Shown here piece after piece: positions 1 to 7,991 of a DNA stretch of 56,563 nucleotides; positions within the stretch are counted from its first letter, which is position 1, and each line of letters opens with the position of its first letter. The DNA comes from Flavobacteriaceae bacterium UBA6268. GTDB lineage: Bacteria > Bacteroidota > Bacteroidia > Flavobacteriales > Flavobacteriaceae. The DNA is taken from the NCBI GenBank assembly GCA_002440705.1, contig DJVA01000090.1, forward strand, positions 1-56,563, written 5' to 3'. The notes beneath the pieces were generated by a model. It had not been told where the DNA came from. It worked only from the letters and a program-made list of their open reading frames with translations, and did no database searches. The position numbers were made by a program, and so were the translations under genes.

Positions 1-357
1 GGCGATTTAAGTGAAAATGCCGAATACGATGCTGCCAAGGAAGCCCAAGGGCTGCTGGAACTACGTATTGCCAAATTGGAAGAAGTGGTGGCCAATGCCC
101 GACTAATCGACGAATCCCAACTGGACGTTTCCAAGGTGTTGGTACATTCTACCGTAAAAATTAAAAACCCGGCCAATAACATGGTGGTAACCTATAAACT
201 GGTGGCGCAAAGCGAAGCCGACCTCAAGGCTGGAAAGATTTCGGTGGATTCCCCCATTGGTAAAGGGCTGCTAGGAAAACAGGTAGGCGATGTGGCCGAA
301 ATACAAGTTCCCAATGGAATGCTTAAATTTGAAGTGTTGGAAATCAGTCGCGACTAA
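1..357 (+). CDS. greA: Transcription elongation factor GreA, 5'-truncated
   Basis: The frame is open from base 1, so the gene starts upstream of the window; about 118 C-terminal residues are present. The first residues, GDLSENAEYDAAKEAQG, are the typical tip of the GreA coiled-coil, whose acidic residues enter the RNA polymerase secondary channel and stimulate cleavage of backtracked RNA. The FKBP-like C-terminal domain follows and includes the SPIGKGLLGKQVGD stretch common to GreA. The stop codon overlaps the next ATG by one base (TAATG), so the HIT gene is probably translationally coupled. The GreA assignment is firm; GreB is less likely from the N-terminal motif. Confidence 0.95.
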   Translation, partial: GDLSENAEYDAAKEAQGLLELRIAKLEEVVANARLIDESQLDVSKVLVHSTVKIKNPANNMVVTYKLVAQSEADLKAGKISVDSPIGKGLLGKQVGDVAEIQVPNGMLKFEVLEISRD

Positions 358-746
358 TGCCTTCTCTATTTACCAAGATCATCCAAGGTGAGATTCCCTG
401 CTACAAAGTGGCAGAGGACGAACACTTCATTGCCTTTTTGGACATCAATCCCAATGCGGTAGGCCATACCTTGTGTGTGCCCAAACAAGAAATCAACAAA
501 ATCTTCGATATGGAAGAGACGCATTACCTCGCCTTGATGCGTTTTGCCCATAAAGTGGCCAAAGCCTTGGAAAAAACCGTCCCTTGCGAGCGTATTGGCA
601 TGGCGGTCATCGGCTTGGAGGTCCCCCATGTGCATGTACATCTCATTCCCATCAATGCTATGAAGGACATGACCTTTCAACACAAAGTGCCAATGGATGC
701 CAATGCCTTAACAGCCCTGGCCCAGAAAATTGGAGCTCAACTTTAA
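357..746 (+). CDS. HIT family protein (histidine triad nucleotide hydrolase/transferase)
   Basis: A 129-residue protein, the usual length of a small HIT (Hint branch) protein. The histidine triad HVHVHLIP lies at residues 91-98 (H91, H93, H95), and the N-terminus SLFTKIIQGEIPCYKV is typical of the family. HIT proteins hydrolyse nucleoside phosphoramidates or adenylated species in the cytoplasm; the natural substrate is not predictable here. The ATG overlaps the greA stop by one base. The stop lies against the stop of the opposite-strand gene at 747, with no room for a separate terminator. Confidence 0.93.
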   Translation: MPSLFTKIIQGEIPCYKVAEDEHFIAFLDINPNAVGHTLCVPKQEINKIFDMEETHYLALMRFAHKVAKALEKTVPCERIGMAVIGLEVPHVHVHLIPINAMKDMTFQHKVPMDANALTALAQKIGAQL

Positions 747-1091
747 TCAAAGCCACACAAAATAGTAGAGGAGTACGCCCAAAACGAGGAGGTCGAAACC
801 TATGAGCATGTAAGCTAAAGGCTTCAGTTTGATGCCCGAATTTTTTGGGGTCGCTAGCTTCTTATGGTATTCGTACACCCGCTCGATGTCTTCGGTCCAG
901 TTAATGGGGTAGATGGTGTGCTGGCAATGGTAACAAAACAGCACTTCCTCGATCTCCTTGTTGGCTTTGGTGTAAAGCGGATGATCGGTTTTTGTTTGTG
1001 AAAAAGTAAACTCCAAGCCTTCCTTCGAAAAACATTCCGGACAGTGGTTGTTGATCTTTGCCGTGTGGAGTGTATATTTTTTGTGTTTCAT
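747..1091 (-). CDS. Hypothetical zinc-ribbon-like membrane-anchored protein
   Basis: A 114-residue protein I do not recognise by name. Two cysteine pairs, C17-x2-C20 and C53-x2-C56, suggest a small zinc ribbon. Residues about 92-112 form one hydrophobic C-terminal helix, so the protein is probably tail-anchored with the ribbon in the cytoplasm. Its ATG overlaps the end of the upstream histidine kinase by four bases, so the two are very likely cotranscribed and coupled. The zinc-ribbon reading comes from Cys spacing only. A role linked to the kinase is inferred from coupling alone. Confidence 0.75.
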   Translation of the reverse strand: MKHKKYTLHTAKINNHCPECFSKEGLEFTFSQTKTDHPLYTKANKEIEEVLFCYHCQHTIYPINWTEDIERVYEYHKKLATPKNSGIKLKPLAYMLIGFDLLVLGVLLYYFVWL

Positions 1092-2245
1092 AAGGATGCT
1101 TTGGGGAGGGAAATCTCCATGGTGGTGCCTTCAAACTTCACACTTCTCAACACTTGGATTTTCCCTTTGTGGTAATCTTCAATGATGCGTTTTGACAGGG
1201 AAAGCCCCAAGCCCCACCCACGTTTTTTGGTGGTATAGCCGGGCATGAATATTTTCTTGAAATGCTTTTTGGCAAGACCCTTACCCGTATCGGTTACGTG
1301 CACATGGGCCTTTTTGTGGTCGGCAATGATTTCGATGGTAATCTTGCCTTGTCCCCGCATGGCATCGATGCCATTTTTTACCAGGTTTTCGATGGTCCAG
1401 CCATAGAGTTGGGGATTCAATGGAACCAGCAAGGGGTCTTTGGGAACCTTCAATTCAAACTCGATAAGTTTGGAACTTCGAGCCTTCAGGTATTCATAGG
1501 CATTTCGGGTAACATCCACTAGGTTTTGGGTTTCCAACTTGGGCTTGGAGCCAACGTTGGAAAAACGTTCGGTGATGGTCTTCAACCGTTGGACATCCTT
1601 TTCCATTTCGGTGATGTACTCCGGGTTTACCTTTTCCGATTTCAGGATTTCGGTCCATCCCACCAAGGAAGAAAGGGGTGTCCCTATTTGATGCGCGGTT
1701 TCCTTGGCCATCCCCGCCCAGAGTTTGTTCTGTTCGGCCGATTTGGAGGTGCGGAAAAAGAAATACACCGCCAGGAAAAACAAAAGGATAATCACGATGA
1801 GTGCCGCAGGGTAATACTTTATTTTGTTGATGATGGGCGAATTGCCATAATAGATTACTTGCAGCACTTCCTCCTTGTACATAATTTCGATGGGTTTGTA
1901 TTCCGAGGAAAACTGGGTAATCAAGCGGTCCCTTCGTGCGGGATCCTTCAGTACCAACGAGTCGAGGTTGTTTACATCGTACTTGTCCTCCTTTAGGGTG
2001 TGCAGGATCATGGGGGTGGTTGTGTTGCTTTGCAGCACACTAAGGGTGAGTTTGCTGTTCCAGTCTTTGTTGGTGAGGTCTACCTGCTGAAATTCCTCAA
2101 AGGCCGCTGCCCAGATTTTCATCTTGTTGCGCTCGTTCTCCTTCAGTTGGTTGAAAAACTGATAGGTATTCCAGAGAATCAAACTCACGATGATGAGAGA
2201 GACAAAGACAAAAAACCAACGCGTAAGGGCTGTTTTGTTTGGCAT
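1088..2245 (-). CDS. Sensor histidine kinase (orphan)
   Basis: A 385-residue protein from the ATG at 2245; a TTG three codons upstream is less likely. TM helix at about 10-30, an extracytoplasmic sensor region to about 140, a second TM at about 146-164, then a HisKA dimerisation domain with the phospho-acceptor H185 in AHQIGTPLSS. The HATPase domain has an N box (ENLVKNGIDAM), a G1 box (VTDTGKGL) and a G2 box (GWGLGLSLSKRI). The HQIGTP form of the H box is common in Bacteroidota kinases. No response regulator is adjacent, so its partner lies elsewhere. It is divergently arranged with the flavin reductase. Confidence 0.92.
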   Translation of the reverse strand: MPNKTALTRWFFVFVSLIIVSLILWNTYQFFNQLKENERNKMKIWAAAFEEFQQVDLTNKDWNSKLTLSVLQSNTTTPMILHTLKEDKYDVNNLDSLVLKDPARRDRLITQFSSEYKPIEIMYKEEVLQVIYYGNSPIINKIKYYPAALIVIILLFFLAVYFFFRTSKSAEQNKLWAGMAKETAHQIGTPLSSLVGWTEILKSEKVNPEYITEMEKDVQRLKTITERFSNVGSKPKLETQNLVDVTRNAYEYLKARSSKLIEFELKVPKDPLLVPLNPQLYGWTIENLVKNGIDAMRGQGKITIEIIADHKKAHVHVTDTGKGLAKKHFKKIFMPGYTTKKRGWGLGLSLSKRIIEDYHKGKIQVLRSVKFEGTTMEISLPKASL

Positions 2246-2327
2246 AGAGCGCAATTTCAGTTTAAATATAATGCAAATCTGTTAATATTATTGTCCACTC
2301 AAATTTTTAAGGGACGAACGATTGCGG

Positions 2328-2335
2328 TACCTTTG
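2328..2335 (+). promoter_or_regulatory. Bacteroidota -7 box (TACCTTTG) for the flavin reductase gene
   Basis: TACCTTTG matches the TAnnTTTG consensus of the Bacteroidota primary sigma factor. A T-rich stretch (TTTT at 2305-2308) lies at the expected -33 distance. Only five bases separate the box from the ATG at 2341, which would give an almost leaderless mRNA. Confidence 0.55.
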
Positions 2336-2340
2336 CGACC

Positions 2341-3168
2341 ATGTTGCACATCAACCCCAGTGAAATCCCTGTTCCACAATTGCACGGCTACCTTTTGGGT
2401 TCGGTATCTCCCCGCCCCATTTGTTTTGCCAGTACCGTGGATGCACAGGGACAGGTCAATTTAGCACCTTACAGTTTTTTCAATGTGTTCAGCGCCAATC
2501 CGCCAGTCTTGATTTTTTCTCCCGCCCGAAGGGTGCAGGGAAATACCACCAAGCACACCCTGGAAAACGTATTGGAAACCAAGGAAGTTGTGGTAAACAT
2601 CGTAAGCTATGCCATGGTGCAGCAAATGAGCTTGGCTTCCACGGAATATCCCAAAGGGGTGAATGAATTTGTGAAGGCCGGTTTTACGGAAGTAGCCTCC
2701 GAAATGGTAAAACCACCTCGAGTAGCGGAGGCGCCCGTACAGATGGAGTGCCGGGTGCGGGAAGTGATGTCCCTTGGCGAACATGGAGGGGCCGGGAACC
2801 TGGTGATTGTGGAGGTGGTGAAGCTGCATATTGATGAAAACATATTGGATGAAGAGGGGGTCATCGATCCCCTGAAAATTGATACAGTGGCCCGGATGGG
2901 CGGCAATTGGTACAGCAGGGCCAAGGCGGGGCTGTTTGAAGTCCCCAAACCCTTGCGAACCTTAGGGATTGGGGTAGATGCCTTGCCTGAGGAAATCCGG
3001 TTGAGCTCCGTGCTAACGGGCAACGATTTGGGACAACTGGCCAATGTGGAAGCCCTACCACAAAGTGGAAAGGGCTATGCCGCGGATGCAGCCACCCATC
3101 GAGAAGCACATAACTATTTGGAAGCAGGCCAATTGGAAGCGGCCTGGAATGTTTTATTACTTAAATAA
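2341..3168 (+). CDS. Flavin reductase family protein (FMN-binding split barrel)
   Basis: A 275-residue protein. Residues about 10-170 match the flavin-reductase-like split barrel: GSVSPRPICFASTVD, followed by NLAPYSFFNVFSANPP, is the family FMN-binding signature. The final ~100 residues (GGNWYSRAKAGLFEVPKP, then a tail ending in LEAAWNVLL) are typical of the longer Bacteroidota members. The likely role is FMN binding or flavin reduction in the cytoplasm; the electron acceptor is unknown. The start is the first ATG and begins directly with the conserved N-terminus. DUF3127 follows six bases downstream, so the two are probably cotranscribed. Confidence 0.9.
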   Translation: MLHINPSEIPVPQLHGYLLGSVSPRPICFASTVDAQGQVNLAPYSFFNVFSANPPVLIFSPARRVQGNTTKHTLENVLETKEVVVNIVSYAMVQQMSLASTEYPKGVNEFVKAGFTEVASEMVKPPRVAEAPVQMECRVREVMSLGEHGGAGNLVIVEVVKLHIDENILDEEGVIDPLKIDTVARMGGNWYSRAKAGLFEVPKPLRTLGIGVDALPEEIRLSSVLTGNDLGQLANVEALPQSGKGYAADAATHREAHNYLEAGQLEAAWNVLLLK

Positions 3169-3174
3169 AGTACC

Positions 3175-3549
3175 ATGGAAGTACAAGGAACCATTAAAAT
3201 GATTGATGAAACGAAAACCTATGGCAGCAATGGGTTTCGTAAACGCGAGGTGGTCATTACCACCGAGGAGCAGTACCCACAATTCCTATTGATTGAATTT
3301 GTACAGGATAAAACCGACTTGTTGGATAACTACCAAGTGGGGCAGCAGGTAAAAATCAGCATCAACCTAAAGGGACGCGAATGGGTGAATCCGCAGGGAG
3401 AAACCAAATACTTCAATTCCATCCAAGGGTGGCGCATTGAAAGCCTCACTGAGGGAGGGTCGCCCGACTTGCCACCACTACCGCCGGAGGATGCCTTTGA
3501 GCCCATTTCGGAGTTTGACGAGGAGGAGCACGATGATTTGCCGTTCTAA
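3175..3549 (+). CDS. DUF3127 protein, OB-like with an SSB-type acidic C-terminal tail
   Basis: A 124-residue protein. Residues 1-90 match DUF3127, a short beta-rich domain that reads like an OB fold (VQGTIKMI, RKREVVITTEEQYPQ, then VGQQVKISINLKGREWVNP). After a Pro-rich linker the protein ends in EFDEEEHDDLPF. This closely resembles the conserved C-terminal tip of bacterial single-stranded DNA-binding protein (DFDDDIPF), which recruits repair and replication partners. DUF3127 is a family name I recall; the SSB-like role is my inference from fold pattern plus tail. Second gene after the flavin reductase, six bases away. Confidence 0.85.
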   Translation: MEVQGTIKMIDETKTYGSNGFRKREVVITTEEQYPQFLLIEFVQDKTDLLDNYQVGQQVKISINLKGREWVNPQGETKYFNSIQGWRIESLTEGGSPDLPPLPPEDAFEPISEFDEEEHDDLPF

Positions 3550-3597
3550 TCTGGCGATTTTTTTGTAAAAAATCAACCAAAAGGAAGCGCATATCCT

Positions 3598-4029
3598 TTA
3601 TTTCTTTGTTGGAATCACCTGCTGAATTTCACTCTTTTGTATGGTGGGTTGGATGTTGGTGTAGTTTTTAAAATCGCCCACAATGGTATCGATATGTTCG
3701 CCAATAGCTTGGTCGTAAGCAGCGAGGTCCTGAACGTAAAAATAACCGATTGCTAAAAAGGGTACTGGATCGTTGGGGGTTCTTCCGCCGATGCCTTTTT
3801 CGATTTCATAGCCTATCAGATTGTCTCCCAAAAATCCTGCTACCATGGGCATGTGCTGGGTTTCGTAATAGTCCATATTGAAAGTGGCCCCTTCGCCGTT
3901 GGGATACAGGATGGCTATTTTAAACGTCCCTGCGGTAGCCATGGGGGTCGTTTTTTCGTTTTTCGTCTGACAGCTACTCATCACTATCAAGGACAATGTG
4001 AGTGCGAAAAGTTTGAATTTATAGGTCAA
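3598..4029 (-). CDS. EthD-domain lipoprotein
   Basis: A 143-residue protein with a lipoprotein signal ending at C20 (IVMSSC). The mature part matches the EthD/dimeric alpha-beta barrel family: FKIAILYPNGEGATFNMDYY followed by QHMPM, and a central AIGYFYV strand. EthD was named from ether-degradation operons, but the family is broad and no reaction can be assigned. The lipobox suggests attachment to the membrane on the periplasmic or surface side, which is unusual for this mostly cytoplasmic fold. Last gene of a minus-strand series of exported proteins, about 50 bases after the previous one. Confidence 0.82.
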   Translation of the reverse strand: MTYKFKLFALTLSLIVMSSCQTKNEKTTPMATAGTFKIAILYPNGEGATFNMDYYETQHMPMVAGFLGDNLIGYEIEKGIGGRTPNDPVPFLAIGYFYVQDLAAYDQAIGEHIDTIVGDFKNYTNIQPTIQKSEIQQVIPTKK

Positions 4030-4080
4030 TGGTGTTGGGTTTTTAGTATCGATGGAAGCACGGGCCGATGTTCCCCATGC

Positions 4081-4596
4081 TTATTCCGTTACTTTTACGT
4101 ATTCCGTGTAGCGATACGATTCGGCATGATTCCCATCGCAGTTACAGTCAACGTCATAGTTTCCTAAATGCAGGGTGTTTTCAGACCGTTCCACAAAGGT
4201 ATAAAAGTCCAGATTCGAGCCACTACCATCGATCAATAGAAAATAATCCGAACCTTGCTCCCAAGTTCCGGAAAAGTGTTGGATGACCTCACAAGAGCCA
4301 GTGCCATCATGGAAGACAATCCATTCAAATAGGAATTCCTCGGAAATGGCCAAGCTACTTCTTTTGTAACAGTCTGGGAACTCCAAAACTTGCTCACTGC
4401 CCGTTTCGCATACGCGCACTTCCCTAAGGGGCGACCAAACCGTAAAAGTCGGTTCGTTCACGGTATCATCGTTGGAGGTTTCGTCTGGGGTGGTATAGGT
4501 GTAGTCCTTGATGGTATTGCCCTCCTCTTTAGAGCAAGACGTTAACAAGGCCAACATAAGGAATAACGTAGTAACGGGGAGTCTAATTTTTGCCAT
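4081..4596 (-). CDS. Hypothetical lipoprotein, possibly lipocalin-like
   Basis: 171 residues from the ATG at 4596. An upstream in-frame extension to 4710 exists but would bury the signal peptide, so the internal start is chosen. The signal ends at C21 (LALLTSC). The mature region is beta-rich, with cysteines in CETGSEQVLEFPDCY, GSCEVIQHFSGTWEQ and DVDCNCDG. The GTW motif and strand pattern recall short lipocalin-like lipoproteins common in Flavobacteriia, but I cannot confirm the fold. No function assigned. Confidence 0.7.
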   Translation of the reverse strand: MAKIRLPVTTLFLMLALLTSCSKEEGNTIKDYTYTTPDETSNDDTVNEPTFTVWSPLREVRVCETGSEQVLEFPDCYKRSSLAISEEFLFEWIVFHDGTGSCEVIQHFSGTWEQGSDYFLLIDGSGSNLDFYTFVERSENTLHLGNYDVDCNCDGNHAESYRYTEYVKVTE

Positions 4597-4716
4597 CAGT
4601 ATCCATTTAGGTGATTCACATGTTCTTAAAGATAGGAAAAACTTCCACTCAATGCTTGGGGAATACTCGGTTTTTATAAAATTGATAGCGAAACTTGCCT
4701 TGGGAAGCATTGCGAA

Positions 4717-5511
4717 TCAGGGCACTTGCAAATGGATATGGTCGTCGTGGCGCACCGCATGACAGCCATGGAAACGCACTTTGTTATGGGTAAGCCGTAA
4801 CCGCGCCTTAAGGTGGGGCTCGATGAACAGTTTTTGTAGACGTGGTTCCTTTAAAATTGCCAGAGCCAGATCGCGGGTGCCCCTTTCGGAAAAACGGAGT
4901 TCCTTGTGCACGTGCCCCAGCGATAGGTATTTGGGAAAATCGTATGGCCAATACCCCTTTTTCTTGCAGACAGCCGTTTGGTCGTATTCGTTGGGTCGCG
5001 GACCTTCATAAATTCCATAACCACTTACAGAAGGCCGTAGGTTGGAAAGTTGGCCGTTCGCGTCTTCGTAGACCAGGCAAACATCTATTTTTTTACCGTC
5101 CTTATGGCTAAGATGGGGCAATAATGGAAAGCCATCGAAGAACGGAAAATTGGCATCGAGGTAATGTACTTGCAGCCCTGGATGCTGCTGGGCGAAGTTA
5201 GTCGCCACCTCCTGTAACAACACTTGCAATGCCGGGGTTACATAATTACGGTTGGCCAGTTTATAAAAGTAGGTATGCGGTTCAAGGTTCGGGGAGCCTT
5301 TTATTGGTTCTCGCCCAAACAGGGGTGCTATCCATGGGACGAGCAGGAAGGTGGCGAGCAAGTACAACACCACAAATACCCCCAAGCGTTTCAGGCGTCG
5401 CCTAGGAGTGGTCCTTTTGATTGCGATCAAGGCTACCAAATACACCACCCCTCCAATCTGGGTGAGGAAGGTAAGCAAGACCACGGCCAGGATGTGCAGC
5501 ACAATTCTCAA
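4717..5511 (-). CDS. Probable LAS-type zinc peptidase (MepA-like) with two N-terminal TM helices
   Basis: A 264-residue protein. Two hydrophobic helices at about 5-31 and 43-64 anchor it in the membrane. The rest looks like a LAS/M74 zinc peptidase: H136 in SHKDGKKID has D143 seven residues later, the spacing of the MepA metal ligands (H113 and D120 in E. coli), and the C-terminus carries HDDHIHLQ with H258-x-H260, matching the MepA HxH. MepA is a penicillin-insensitive murein endopeptidase. Overall similarity outside the motifs appears low, so peptidoglycan as substrate is inferred. It lies upstream of the two lipoprotein genes on the same strand. Confidence 0.72.
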   Translation of the reverse strand: MRIVLHILAVVLLTFLTQIGGVVYLVALIAIKRTTPRRRLKRLGVFVVLYLLATFLLVPWIAPLFGREPIKGSPNLEPHTYFYKLANRNYVTPALQVLLQEVATNFAQQHPGLQVHYLDANFPFFDGFPLLPHLSHKDGKKIDVCLVYEDANGQLSNLRPSVSGYGIYEGPRPNEYDQTAVCKKKGYWPYDFPKYLSLGHVHKELRFSERGTRDLALAILKEPRLQKLFIEPHLKARLRLTHNKVRFHGCHAVRHDDHIHLQVP

Positions 5512-5608
5512 AGGAGTTAGGCTATGGGATTAAAGATAGGTTTTTTTGGGTTTTGTAGTGCCTCCCCACGGAAAATGCTAATTATTTGCAGCCTGAAACT
5601 TGCAACAT

Positions 5609-6118
5609 TTACCGAGGCTTATACAATTCAAAAGGATAGTTTTTTATAAAATCCCAATTGCTGTCTGGGCGGTAATCAAAATCCAATTTTTTATCCGGGT
5701 GTTTGGCCTGTAACTCATAAAATTTAGGAAATAGGGCCTTGGAGGGGGTGATATAAAACCAATAATGCCTAGAGCCCCCATAGGTTTCGATAAGGAAGAG
5801 GGTGCCATAGGCATTGGGATCAAAGAGATGAATTACTTCCGAATCAAAATCGAAGAGGGACTCATTATAGGCTTCTGTTGGCAGCCCATTATCGGTTACT
5901 TTATCCAACTCATGGGAAATACAGAAGAGCTGGGTGTATTCGAACTGGAATTTCCAAATGTCTTCGTAGTTGGGATGCCTTAGGAATAGGGGAAGACCTT
6001 CGTATTCTGTTTCCAAAGTAACCCATTCCATGGTTTCGAGGTCATAGGGTTGGCTCCATGCAGAAAGGGCAAGCATCAGGAATAGAAAGAGGGGCCATTT
6101 TTTAAGGGACACTTTCAT
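5609..6118 (-). CDS. Exported DUF695-like hypothetical protein
   Basis: 169 residues from the ATG at 6118, which starts a clean signal peptide (MKVSLKKWPLFLFLMLALSA, then WSQ). A longer reading from 6166 adds 16 residues ahead of that signal and is unlikely. The mature region has NGLPTEAYNESLFDFDSEV, then a strand ETYGGSRHYWFYI, then FDYRPDSNWDF near the end. This order recalls DUF695 proteins (GLP, then G.RE..FY, then DP.W). No enzymatic residues are evident. Function unknown; probably periplasmic. Confidence 0.65.
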   Translation of the reverse strand: MKVSLKKWPLFLFLMLALSAWSQPYDLETMEWVTLETEYEGLPLFLRHPNYEDIWKFQFEYTQLFCISHELDKVTDNGLPTEAYNESLFDFDSEVIHLFDPNAYGTLFLIETYGGSRHYWFYITPSKALFPKFYELQAKHPDKKLDFDYRPDSNWDFIKNYPFELYKPR

Positions 6119-6208
6119 AAAGGCTAAAATACGAAATAAAGTAGCACGGAAAGACTCCATTTGCATACAGAAAAGCGTTTCGGGCGACAGCCCGATCTTG
6201 GGATTATT

Positions 6209-6369
6209 AACTCCCCTCCTTTTGAAGGAGGGGTGCCCAACGGGCGGGGTGGTTATAAACCCTCCGTCTTGCCACAGGCGCGGAAATCCACCTCCCTTTG
6301 GCTAAAGGGAGGAGTCCTTAACAAGAACCGCTGTGAACTTCCCCCGTTGAAGGGGGCCGAGGGGGATGT
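6209..6369. repeat. Cluster of G/C-rich palindromes, REP/MITE-like intergenic repeat
   Basis: The 313-base gap between 6118 and 6432 holds no convincing gene. It contains three hairpin-forming units: CCCCTCCTT/AAGGAGGGG at 6213-6233 with a 3-base loop, CCTCCCTTT/AAAGGGAGG at 6291-6312 with a 4-base loop, and CCCCC/GGGGG at 6341-6356. The first is followed by GCCC-AAC-GGGC (6235-6245) and GGGGTGG. The pattern resembles short interspersed palindromic repeats I associate with flavobacterial intergenic regions. Copy number elsewhere in the genome cannot be seen from this window. Confidence 0.7.
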
Positions 6370-6431
6370 CACTGTTCATTACAACCCTCAACCCGTAACC
6401 TGCATCCAAAATAACCTCGTACCTTTAGCAC

Positions 6432-7808
6432 ATGAACATCACCCGCTCCATAGAGACCCTCTTCCAAAAATACCTGCCGTCGCCTTTTGCCATTGCCATT
6501 TTGTTGACGCTGCTTACCTTGGTACTGGCCTTGCTTTTTACCGATGGGCCTGCAGATCAAAACCACTTCCTGGCCCTGTTGGGCTATTGGGAAAACGGCA
6601 TCTGGAACAACGCCCTGCTGGTGTTTGCCTACCAGATGATGCTCATCCTGGTGTTGGGGCACATCCTAGTGCTTTCCAAGCCCATGAACCGCCTCATCCA
6701 ACACCTTACAGGCTGGGTGCACAACACCGCCACAGCCGTGGTACTGGTAAGCCTGGCCACCCTGATGGTCTCCTTTTTCAACTGGGGATTGGGCCTTATT
6801 TTTGGGGCCATCCTTGCCCGTAAGGTGGCCGAGGCGGCACAGACGAGGGGCTTTGGCATCAACTACCCCTTGGTGGGGGCGGCAGGCTATGTGGGGCTCA
6901 TGATCTGGCACGGGGGCATCAGTGGTTCGGCCCCGTCCAAAGTGAGCGAAAGCGGCCACCTGGCCAGTTTGATGTCGGGTATTGGCGATGGCAGTTACGC
7001 TTCCAAACTCCCCGATTTGATTCCCTACAGCGAAACCGTATTCAGCACGGGCAACCTCCTTATTTTTGGAATCCTGTTGGTATTGATCCCCCTTTTGCTG
7101 CGGCAATTGGCCAAAAAGGCACCGCAAACACCTACCCGTTTGCCCCTGTACCAAGGCCCGGAATCGGAAGGGCAGGAGGGCGGCACTGCCGACCGCATCG
7201 ACCGTTCCAAATGGTTGGGTGTGGCCTTCGGCGGACTCATCCTGGTAGCTTTTGTGTACCAATACGCCGGGGAACTGTCCCATTGGATCGTCACCCCTAA
7301 TATGCTGAACTTCTTCATGCTGGGCTTGGGCCTGGTACTGCACGGCAGTTTCTCTAGTTTCCTGAACGCGGTGGAAGAGGCCATCAAGGGGGCGTCGGGC
7401 ATCCTCATACAGTTTCCGCTGTACTTTGGCATCATGGGCATCATGCGCGACAGTGGGATGGTGCTGCAGCTATCGGAGTTCTTTGTGTCCATTTCCAACG
7501 AAACCACCCTCCCGCTCTTTACGTTCCTGAGTGCCGGATTGGTGAACATCTTTGTGCCAAGTGGTGGGGGGCAATGGGCCGTACAGGGTCCCATCGTGGT
7601 GGAGTCGGCCCTGCAATTGGGCGTACCGTTGAACAAGGTGGTGATGGCCCTGGCCTATGGCGATCAGCTTACCAACATGCTACAGCCGTTCTGGGCCTTG
7701 CCGTTGTTGGGCATCACAAAATTGAAGGCCAAGGAGATATTGCCCTACACCCTGATGGTGATGCTATTGGGGATGCTAGTGTTTGTATTGGGATTGTTAT
7801 GGATGTAA
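6432..7808 (+). CDS. Short-chain fatty acid transporter (AtoE family)
   Basis: A 458-residue, strongly hydrophobic protein with about 11-12 TM helices. It begins ITRSIETLFQKYLPSPFAI and carries family motifs such as NWGLGLIFGAILA, WHGGISGSAP and VPSGGGQWAVQGP. These are typical of the TIGR00366/AtoE short-chain fatty acid uptake family. It would import acetoacetate- or butyrate-like acids across the inner membrane; substrate choice is inferred from family. Monocistronic: preceded by the palindrome cluster and followed by an inverted repeat. A near-consensus box TACCTTTA ends four bases before the ATG. Confidence 0.93.
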   Translation: MNITRSIETLFQKYLPSPFAIAILLTLLTLVLALLFTDGPADQNHFLALLGYWENGIWNNALLVFAYQMMLILVLGHILVLSKPMNRLIQHLTGWVHNTATAVVLVSLATLMVSFFNWGLGLIFGAILARKVAEAAQTRGFGINYPLVGAAGYVGLMIWHGGISGSAPSKVSESGHLASLMSGIGDGSYASKLPDLIPYSETVFSTGNLLIFGILLVLIPLLLRQLAKKAPQTPTRLPLYQGPESEGQEGGTADRIDRSKWLGVAFGGLILVAFVYQYAGELSHWIVTPNMLNFFMLGLGLVLHGSFSSFLNAVEEAIKGASGILIQFPLYFGIMGIMRDSGMVLQLSEFFVSISNETTLPLFTFLSAGLVNIFVPSGGGQWAVQGPIVVESALQLGVPLNKVVMALAYGDQLTNMLQPFWALPLLGITKLKAKEILPYTLMVMLLGMLVFVLGLLWM

Positions 7809-7810
7809 AA

Positions 7811-7840
7811 AACCTCGTTCATAAAACTATAAACGAGGTT
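7811..7840 (+). terminator. Inverted repeat after the fatty acid transporter, possible terminator
   Basis: AACCTCGTT (7811-7819) pairs with AACGAGGTT (7832-7840) around a 12-base loop, starting two bases after the stop. No T-tract follows on the plus strand, so if it terminates it is not a classic intrinsic terminator. The 182 bases up to aat hold no other visible feature. Confidence 0.4.
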
Positions 7841-7991
7841 AGTCTAGGGTTAGGCTTACTAATTTTGACTTTCAAATAGTAACAATGATGAACAAATAGT
7901 TTAGATGGCGTCAAAATAGTATTTAAATATCTTGATTATTTGAGGACTATCAAATTAAAACGAGGATTTTAACACTTTAAACAGCCCCAAA

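Noticed and set aside
6161..6823. Long plus-strand open frame across the palindrome cluster into the transporter gene
   Set aside because: It spans the G/C-rich repeat and overlaps the strongly supported transporter in another frame; composition is not protein-like.
6666..7343. Minus-strand open frame inside the fatty acid transporter
   Set aside because: Antisense shadow of a confident membrane protein, with no start signal or recognisable domain.
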